A stretch of DNA of 64,000 bases from Pollenia angustigena (lineage: Eukaryota; Arthropoda; Insecta; Diptera; Polleniidae). The position numbers were made by a program, and so were the translations under genes. Each line of letters starts with the position of its first letter. Position 1 is the stretch's first letter. The notes under the pieces were generated by a model, which was given only the letters and a program-made list of their open reading frames with translations, did no database searches and had not been told where the DNA came from. Below are positions 55,313 to 64,000 of this stretch, piece after piece. Location: NCBI GenBank assembly GCA_930367215.1, contig OV884058.1, forward strand, positions 214,190,208 through 214,254,207, in the 5' to 3' direction.

Positions 55313-55642
55313 GCGTTTATTTAGCGAACAGTTTTTGAAGCTAGCGCATAAACGGCGGACAGTTGCATACTTAGCGAACAGTCCGCCAAATGATAACATG
55401 CCTAGAGCATATTTACCGGACACGTCAATTTTTCCCCACAAATTTTAATTTTTTTGGTTTATTCTTTTTTTTTACTTTATTTGATTGCACTGTGGTTATA
55501 TATCAATCAATTACTATTAAAACTTCTATATATACGGTTTAAATGCCTTAATTTTGTATTTTTTTAACAAATTTTAACAAATTTTGTTGCGTAGTATTGC
55601 CAAGTACTCTCATATATTTTCCCATTTTTTTTCTCCGTAAAA

Positions 55643-55740
55643 AATATATACAAGTGATTTCGAGGACACAGAGAAAAAATATAAACATGTGACTTCGAGG
55701 ACACAAAGGGAAAAATATATACATGTGACTTCGAGGACAA
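55643..55740 (+). repeat. Minisatellite, 35-36-bp unit, 2.8 copies
   Basis: GTGACTTCGAGGACA repeats at 55654, 55689 and 55725. The minus-strand frame 55548-55775 (repeated CPRSHMYIFF) is this array and not a gene. Confidence 0.8.
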
Positions 55741-55779
55741 ACCGTTACATTTTTCAGCGTTGCCATTGTAAACAATTTT

Positions 55780-58700
55780 CCCTTGTTTTTTACAGGTTAA
55801 TTTACGATGTTTTAAAGTTAATGAAGGTTTTTAAAAATATCCTGCCGTATTCATAAAGAATTACAGTGCATGAACATTTTGCCTTAAAACACATTTCAAG
55901 CTTATTTTATATTTTAAATACGGCTGATATAATGATGAAAATATCTAATGATGATTTTTGGCTACTGACCGATCTTATTTTATCTGTCCAACATACCTTA
56001 ATTAAGGGTTGCACGATCAAGTTTTGCCTTTCAAGTTTTTTAAACTTTAACCGAATTTGATTTCAAAATTCTCTCTAGAGTGGATTTACCTACAACGTTT
56101 AAATTTTTAGGCACATGATTAATGGACAGAGCAAAATAAAGATGTTGCGATGAAGTTTTTTTTTTTTCTGAAGTTTTTCCATAATTAAAAAAAAATAAGT
56201 TAAACAATTTTGTCGTAACCAAATCTATACCAAATATTAATTTAAACTGAAATTTTGGATTAGTACACTATTGTTGATCAAGAGCGACATGTGTCATTTT
56301 AAAGATCTGCTGATTTATTTCATGTTTTTTTTTTTTAATAAATAGTTTATCGTATCCTCCTTTTTTAAAGAAAAATATATTTTTTAATTTAATTTTCTTA
56401 TATGTTTTATTTGGTTGTTCAACTGCTTAAAACTTAAAAACGCCAAGGCTAAATTGAATACTTTCCTCTTCGTGTTTGTTTATAATTGGTACGCAAAGGC
56501 TTAGGAAAAGAGAAAAGTCGACAAAACAGGTGGAAAAATTTATTGAAATGGTTGTTTATTTTTTACTTCGTTTATGTTTTTTTTTCAAATATTCAATTTG
56601 AAAACATTAAAATAATTTAATTTAGATTTTTCTTTTCTATGGCAATGCGGGCGCATCCGGTGTACGAAGTAGAATTATATCTAACACACAATTCATACGA
56701 GCGCTTTTGCGGCTTCTTTTTTTCTTAGGACTTTATTGTCTAAAACGCAACGCAACGCCAAATATTTCATTGAAAGCCAAAACAAAAGACACGTCAAAAA
56801 AGCGACGTCGTAAAAATCCCCGTCTGAATTTGCTGTAACACGACGCGCTTTTTAGTAACATCTTTTTTAATTTGAGAAAGGGCCTCGATTATCAGTCGTT
56901 CGATTAACCAGCAACATCAATTATATAGTAAATATACAAAAGTCTTTAATCAACTTAAAATACTTTTGAACAATCATAAAAATGTGAATAAAAGGCGAAT
57001 TCTCTTGCAAATTACTGGGAAGCATGTTCTGCAAAAATTACATTTTTACTCATATTATTTAAACATGTACATTAGGGGTACAACCAATTTTTTGGCGTAT
57101 TACCATGAGGCCAACCATGTCCTAGTAACCACGAAAATCATAATCTTTTGTAATTTTTCTCAAAAAATTTCACGCACCAATTGGTTTTTCTAAACCAATG
57201 CTATATTGAATATTCATAATTTTATACGGTGTTTTGTTTTCTTTTTTATTTTTTCTTTTGTTATTAAAGGTTAAAAATACGTTTTCGTTTGCGGAAAAAT
57301 CTCTTACCATCTCTAAATATTAATGACATTTCATACTTGAGCTATTTTTTGTTTTAAATAAACATATTATTAATTTTTCTTAGCAAAAAAGAAAATCAAA
57401 AATTTTCATAACTTCATCGCGGTTGGTGTGTGAACTTTTTTGACCTTAGCGAAAAAATAAATATACGTTCCCTTATAGTTTTTTATTGTCTATCTATTAA
57501 AATTGTTAAAAAGTTATATAATTTATAAAGTTATAAATCTGTATATAAAATCTCTTAATAATTTTAACTAGAAACACACAAAAAACTTCTAAAAATTGTT
57601 GCTATTGATAACCGAGGTCTTACTGTATTTTCAAACTGATATTTCAAAGTTAGTCAAAGAATAAAACGTAACAAGAAGAAAATAAGTTGAAAGAGAAATA
57701 TGAGAAAAAGACATAAAAAACACTTACCAAGTATTTTTGTTTACCCCTCTTTCTTCTCTAAACCGTGGCCACCAAACCAAAAGAGACGTCGTAAAAGCCC
57801 ACGCCTGAATTAACTGTAAGGCGACCTACGTCGTAGATACGCTTTTATATTTTCGCCAGCTATTGTGTGCCTTTGTATACAATATTGTACGTTTTAATTT
57901 GGCATCGTTTATATGGTACAATTGTGTTCCTTGAGGCTAGATTACAGGGTTTTCCTAGTTTATCTGCCGAACTAGTTTTTGGGCCTATTGAAAATTTTGT
58001 CTAAAACTTGATTTTTTTTGGAAAAAACATGAATTTTTTCGGAAACCAATAATATCACAGAATACTAAGAGAACTGTCACGAGACGGACGATTTTGCGTT
58101 TTTTTTTTTGTCTCTTTCTAAGAAAGCTGCCCTTTTGCATTTCTCTGTTCATCATATTCTTTGCCGCAATGAACACAAATTTATTTAGTTAAGATTTATT
58201 TGCATAACTGTTGTAAAAATTAACTTTTTAGTTCACCACAACACGAGTAAATAATATTTAAGTAAGTAAATAACATTACAATACAAAACAATATTACTAA
58301 ATACATTTTTTTGCACAAAAAACATCGTTTGTTAAACTAATGCATATGTTTAACGTGGTTTGTGTTTTGTTATTTTGATAACGCCATTTGTGTTGATTGT
58401 TGCGGTCTGTTTTTACACCTTGCCACTTCACTACCAAAAATCGCTTTCGGTCTCTTCGAAAGCTGCCCTCGCAACTGTTTTGGGCCTTTTACACACGTCA
58501 CTTTTAACAGTTCTGTGTATTCTGTGGTAATATTCAGAAAAAAATTAATTCTTAAATATAATTCAAAATTCTTTAGAACATCATAATTCTTATTTTACCT
58601 TTTTCAGCTGTGTCATTATCAAAAATTTGAAATATGTATGTGTCAAAATTACAATTGAATAATTAACTTTTTTTTACTTTTTGCAACATTGTATGCATTT

Positions 58701-59630
58701 CATAAATATCACGAATTTTCTTTCAAAAATACATCTGGAAAATGTGGAAAATGCATTTTCCGGTAATTATATACATACTTATGTGCATATGAGGAATTAT
58801 GAATTAGAGAAATATTTTTTCTGAAGATTACCGTTTGGCAGCTACGAGCCAAAAATAGCGCAAAAACTAACCTGTGATATAATTTTTAAGTTTGTGTTTA
58901 ATTTAATTTTTCATGTTTAATGTTTTTATGTTTGTCTACAACAAATTATTGTTCAATGTAATAAAAAATTAATTTCTCTTTTTACGAATCCCTTGATAAA
59001 GTGAACATAACATTCACGAAACTTTGGGAAAATATGGATTAAATGCATTTTAATTGCATATATTTTTATAAACAACTACATTGGCGAAACAACAAAAATA
59101 ATATAGATACAATTTTTGGACTGTGGGCCAAAAATTGTGAAATATTTATAAAAATTTTATATTTTCAACATTTTTTATTTTTCGAATTTATTCTATGAGC
59201 TTAATTTCAGTTATGTTTAGGACTATAACAGTCGATTTCATCATCTTTAGATACTTCAGCACCTAAAAGAATATATTTGGGATCGTTAAGGTATGAAGTA
59301 TTAAAGGAGTAAACATAATTATACAACGTTACAGTAATAAAGCACACATAGAGTCTAATATGGTTTGTTTCATAAAAACTTCACTGCATCCTTTCATTTA
59401 ATATACTGCAAATTGTAGTTTATTATTATTTATGAAAATCTATATAAAAATTTTAAACATTTTTACGTCTAAAAATACTTATAAAATAGAGATTACATGA
59501 CAAATGGTAACGCTGGTAATATGCAACTCTGTGTGTTTCTTTCCACACTGCTGCCAATTTAGCTATTTTCTTATCAAATCCAGCGATTTTTAATAAAATT
59601 TATAGGACAAACTTTTTAACTTTAAATTTT
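55780..59630. other. Long AT-rich stretch without recognised genes
   Basis: No domain-bearing frame. A 41-45-bp motif occurs twice: GACGTCGTAAAAATCCCCGT at 56802-56846 and GACGTCGTAAAAGCCCACGC at 57785-57825, each continuing CTGAATT..CTGTAA and a GCGAC or ACGACG word. Confidence 0.45.
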
Positions 59631-59639
59631 ATTTAAAAA

Positions 59640-59895
59640 GGGTGATTTTTTGCGATTTATAGGTAAATTCACTCATAATTAAAAATGTAGCTATTATTTA
59701 TTGCGTTTGTTTTATAATAATTTAATAATTTTAGTTCAAAAGGAGTTATTTTTAGCGATTTATAGCTAAATGCACTTATTATTAAAAAAATTTAGCTATA
59801 ATTTATTGTGTTTGTTTTATAATAATTCATTAATTTTATTTCAAAAAGTGTGGTTTTTAGCGATTTATAGCTAAATCCACTTATAATTGCAAAAA
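59640..59895 (+). repeat. Tandem repeat, about 104-bp unit, 2.5 copies
   Basis: GCGATTTATAGCTAAAT at about 59652, 59755 and 59858, with ATTTATTG(C/T)GTTTGTTTTATA between. Confidence 0.75.
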
Positions 59896-59899
59896 AGGT

Positions 59900-61010
59900 A
59901 TTTTATTGAGAGTGAAAATTATTATTTTGTGCCGCACTCGCCACTTTTCAAAATTTATTTCTACAAAATAAGCTTTTTGTTCCGCAAACATATATTTAAT
60001 ACTGTATATTGTGATGTTGACAGTTTATCTAACTTCTACTCCTTTTTTACGGCAATGAAGCGAAGCAAGATTAAAATGTATTTTCTTGTCAAATTATTTT
60101 GCTTTAACTTCTACAGCATTTGCCAAGCACTGGCTCGTTATGCCAAACAATATTTAATACACTTCAAAAGAGTTGGTATGGAGCAAAATTAATGCTTAAT
60201 ATTCAGAAAGCGGGTAATCAAAATAAATATACCTATACCTTACTAATTTTTCTTAAATGGTCGGCGGGTTAAACCAATAATGAGCTGAAGAAATTCGTTG
60301 ATTGTCGTTGAATGACCACATACAAAAAATGTCAATTTATGAACTTTTAACTTTTCTACCAAACACGTTTTATGTCCCATAAATTTTAAAAATTTTTATA
60401 TTCCATTACAAATGTTTTCAATTTCAGAATTTGCAATTGTTGCCTTTTTCCGATTTCATTCTTCAAAGCTTTTTTTCCGAGAAACATAAAATACCAAAAA
60501 ATTTTTATATTTAAGAAACTTATTTAAAAGGGCAAATGCAAAATATCGAAGTTTTTTTGTAAAATTAAACAACAAAACACACAGAGATTTCGTTATATTT
60601 GATAAAAGTGTTACGATATTTTTGTGGTTTTCATGGGCAACGGCGTATGTCTTAAAACAAATGTTTCAGGAAAGCCGAAAAACCATTCGATATCCAATGC
60701 GCTAGGTATTTCACTTTTTATACTTTGGCATTAAGTAAAAATCGGAATTGATTCATATTTTTCCAAAAATGTTCTTAAACATGTAAAGAGCGTTTTAAAA
60801 TAGGCAATATGGCATCAACATCTTGAAATGGGCAAAATGGACATACGTGGTTGCCCGTGAAAACCAAAGATTTTGCATTTGCTCTTTTGCAAGCCTTATT
60901 TGAACTCCGCTATTTGATTTACATAAAGAAAAATTTAAAAAAAGCCACAAAATAAAAAAATCGTTGCAAAAAAATTTTAATTTATTTTGTATTTTTATGA
61001 CATCTATGAG
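59900..61010. other. AT-rich stretch, no gene seen
   Basis: The frame at 59887-60192 has no recognisable domain and unremarkable composition. Confidence 0.45.
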
Positions 61011-61019
61011 AGGGGCTTT

Positions 61020-61158
61020 ATGATAATATGATTGCTTCTAAATTTATTATGATTAACATGGCAATAATATGATTACTTCTTAACTAATTATGATTAGCAT
61101 GACAATAATTTGATTACATCTTTACTTAGTATGATAACAGAATAATAATATGATTAAG
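61020..61158 (+). repeat. Minisatellite, about 42-bp unit, 3.3 copies
   Basis: Units of ATATGATTRCTTCTWAATTATGATTARCATGRCAATA starting near 61026, 61068 and 61111. Confidence 0.7.
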
Positions 61159-61289
61159 GGAAAAATATTATGTTGTAATATTACGAGTATATTTAGTCAT
61201 ACTATGATTCAATAATAATCTTAATATGGTGACTTCAATCATGCATTTTATCATAGTATGTTGCTCTTAATGTTTACCACAACCATGTT

Positions 61290-61960
61290 TTTTCTTTGCG
61301 TGTATAGTGAAATATTTGATGTATGTGAACTAACCTTCGTCGATTTATCCATGTCCGTCTGTAAAAAACTCTTTTTAGAAAATCTAAAAGAAAATAACAA
61401 TATTGATGTCAAATTGTTTTTAGCTTTCTTAAGCAGTTTGGGGTCGAAATCCAACAAGATCGGTATAGCAGGATAATAGTTATGAATCAAAATGTCTAAC
61501 AACCAACCTAAAAATTTATAGTTTTGTTATAAACTAACATAATTAGTAGCGGAATGCAATTATTGGTATAAGATTTTGCACATATTCGTTTTGTATAACT
61601 TGAATTATTATAAAATTAAGTGAAAATCTGTCAATAATTTACCATAGGCCCATATAAAGCCCACAGTCGGAAATACTATAGAAGCATTAAACCGTAACGA
61701 CAAATCCTATTATTATGAACTTTTGGTGGTCAGTTTTATATGAATAGAAAATATTCTGTCAACTTTTTATAGATTGGTATATAATTTATAATAGGCCCCA
61801 TACAAGCCTTGTTTTATACGATTTGAAATCACACTGTCAAATTTCGTGAAGATCAGTACATAATTTATGGTAAGCCCCATTTAAACCTTAACATCTCTCT
61901 AATTTTCCGACTCACGCGAAACCACTAGTTTTATTGAAACAAATTTTGCTTTTTCAAAGT
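61290..61960 (+). repeat. Family B copy 2
   Basis: It shares with 13.87-14.6 kb: TTTATCCATGTCCGTCTGT, GGGGTCGAAATCCAACAAGATCGG, TTATGAATC and ATAGGCCCATATAAAGCCCACA. The frames at 61258-61476 and 61251-61502 lie inside it. Confidence 0.65.
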
Positions 61961-63085
61961 TTTTCAGATTTTTTATAAACGGTTTATTTTCTTATACATA
62001 TATTTCATGCATGTTGGTTTTATTAACGTACAGCAAATCCACAAGTTTCTCTCACTGATTGTGTAAGTTTGACATAAAGCAGTTGATAGCTGTCTTAGAA
62101 CGCCAAATATATACATTGAAACATGTATGAGCTTTGTGTAAATTTTGTTTGGGCACATCTTGGGTTAAGTTTATGGTAGAGTCGTGGCTCTACAGCATCT
62201 ATTGAACTCTATAAAGCACGGAAACCCGCAAAGAGCCCGTAACAAATTAAAAAAGTCTAAAAACCTCTACAAGAGAGAATCAAAAATTAACAAAATCATT
62301 AAAATTGGTTTGTATAATTAACAACAACAAAATATAGTAAAACCTACCTGCCAAAACAATATGCATACATACAAAGCTTGAGGAGCCTCTGGTGTGCAAT
62401 GTCCTAGTTCAGAATAACCTTTTGAAAATTAAATTAACTTAATTGTTTAATTTCTATTAAAAAACAAACAAAATTTACCATTTTGTAATGATAACAATTG
62501 TTGTTTAAACCCCGCATAAAAGTACAATTTAAATACAGTTATCATTTTCTCGTTTATTATCACGTACAACTATAGCACCAAAACTATTATATTTTACAAT
62601 AAATTTAAAATAAACAAAAAATTTTCCTTTTTTTATATTTTTAACAAATATTTTGACATTCACAAATACTTATTTAATAAAACAATTTTAGCGCATAAAA
62701 ATTCATTTGTGTAAATCGGGGAAAATCGGCTTTGAAAAAAACGTTTTACTGTTTTGACAACACTAATTAAAATTAATGTATAATGCATTAAACACATTCA
62801 CCACAGCAGGATACACGAACACAAGACTACAAATGCTGCTGGGTGCAATTATAGTCGTGTAGTCAGCTACTGAATTATGTTGAAGACGGCAGCTACAATT
62901 GAAAAAATATAAATATCTGTTTTTTTTAATGACTGTTTATATTTTTTACTTTTATAAAATGAAAAACATGCATAATTGCAGACTTTTATACAAACTTTAT
63001 TTAAAATTATAAATATATAAATACTTATTTATAATAAATTTTATAACGTAAAAACAATTGAATTTGTTATAAAATATAATAAATA
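61961..63085. other. AT-rich stretch, no gene seen
   Basis: No gene, known repeat or clear inverted repeat recognised. Confidence 0.45.
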
Positions 63086-64000
63086 TCCAAATTTTTAATA
63101 TTTTTAATTAGGCTTAAGTTCATGAAATTTAATTTTTATTAAATTATTTTTGTGAAGAAAGGAATTTTACAACATGAAAATCAATTAAAATTGTTATTGA
63201 TAATCTTTCATTCTTGACGTGGCTCGGGCTCGAACCCTGGCCGGCAGGTTACCATGACATGTTTCGATCGCAACCACTCGATCTCCTCAGATGGATTTGC
63301 CGTCTTACACTCGCAGCCATCGACGACTGCTGACGTCACTAGTCAAACATCAATCCTTAAACCAAATTGTATTTTAACATTTGGTAGATCGAAATTTGCT
63401 TTCCTGAATGATTATCCATTTTAATTGATTTTACATGTTTTTTCTTTTACTTCTGTTTTTTCGTACTTTCGTCAAGAATTTTTCTTGAAGTCCAAGTACA
63501 TTTTTTGTTTTTTCACTTTGTCTTTCTCTTTTCTGTTGACCTTTTTCAGCACAACTTGAAGGACAAATGTACACATAGAGCTCGTGCCTTAGCTTTAACA
63601 ATAATTAGTATTGTGGTTATTTTGTTGAACTATTTATGGTTTTTAATCCAAATTTTTAATATTTTTAATTAGGCTTAAGTTCATGAAATTTAATTTTTAT
63701 TAAATTATTTTTGTGAAGAAAGGAATTTTACAACATGAAAATCAATTAAAATTGTTATTGATAATCTTTCATTCTTGAGTAAAAGAAAAAACATGTAAAA
63801 TCAATTAAAATGGATAATCATTCAGGAAAGCAAATTTCGATCTACCAAATGTTAAAATACAATTTGGTTTAAGGATTGATGTTTGACTAGTGACGTCAGC
63901 AGTCGTCGATGGCTGCGAGTGTAAGACGGCAAATCCATCTGAGGAGATCGAGTGGTTGCGATCGAAACATGTCATGGTAACCTGCCGGCCAGGGTTCGAG
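63086..64000. repeat. Family R copies with a perfect inverted duplication at the window edge
   Basis: A 132-bp segment (63086-63217) recurs identically at 63647-63778. The segment 63229-63450 (222 bp) recurs as its exact reverse complement at 63779-64000 and continues out of the window. The inverted arm contains the tRNA-like block, with GAGTGGTTGCGATCG as a box A-like word and GGTTCGAG as box B. Confidence 0.9.

Noticed and set aside
59887..60192. 101-residue open frame with cysteines
   Set aside because: No recognisable domain, no splice or start context, and flanking tandem repeats; chance frame in AT-rich DNA.

Overview
The window is nuclear DNA from a large-genome fly (higher Diptera, probably calyptrate). 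It is strongly AT-rich and crowded with insect transposable elements, with very little host coding sequence. One exon encodes an EF-hand protein that I recognise as the ecdysone-induced Eip63F-1, and insect-type families (BEL/Pao with a tRNA-Trp-like primer site, Jockey/CR1 LINEs, a DD41D mariner, Tigger, Helentron ends, hAT) fill much of the rest. Nothing looks bacterial or viral in the free-living sense.

Layout. 1-9.5 kb: nested repeats. A foldback element holds a CCCAAC-ended element, which holds a 0.7-kb interspersed repeat (called family A here). Then come a tRNA-derived SINE, a TIR element (4331-6715) whose right TIR is split by a second TIR element (family D), and a non-autonomous hAT inside another SINE. 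9.5-20 kb: a 5'-truncated CR1-type LINE relic, another three-deep nest (13336-15149), small palindromic MITEs, family A and a Helentron-type end with a helicase fragment. 20.1 kb: the Eip63F-1-like exon. 21.2-30.3 kb: a complete BEL/Pao element with identical 757-bp LTRs, an intact 2,444-residue gag-pol-env polyprotein and a 5-bp target duplication; it sits in a tRNA-like repeat (family R). 31.9-32.4 kb: a minus-strand Hsp70-like exon or fragment. 33-34.3 kb: a complete mariner (DD41D) with an intact transposase. 34.4-39.3 kb: a TIR element with internal tandem repeats, minisatellites and a split family A copy.

39.3-48.8 kb is the most unusual block. A family A copy is interrupted by 9.4 kb holding the C-terminal end of an unrecognised protein (related to an ORF at 5.1 kb), a 3.4-kb array of about 195-bp repeats with a 1,561-bp higher-order period, and a full-length Jockey-type LINE that landed inside it with an 11-12-bp target duplication. 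49-64 kb: SINE and MITE copies, a decayed Tigger element with a possible intron, a Tc1 relic, minisatellites, long AT-rich stretches without recognisable genes, and a perfect inverted duplication of family R running into the window's right edge.

The host exons (Eip63F-1-like on plus, Hsp70-like on minus) are probably pieces of genes with very long introns; most of the window is likely intronic or intergenic transposon sediment. The mobile elements do not act together, but their insertions give a readable order of events.
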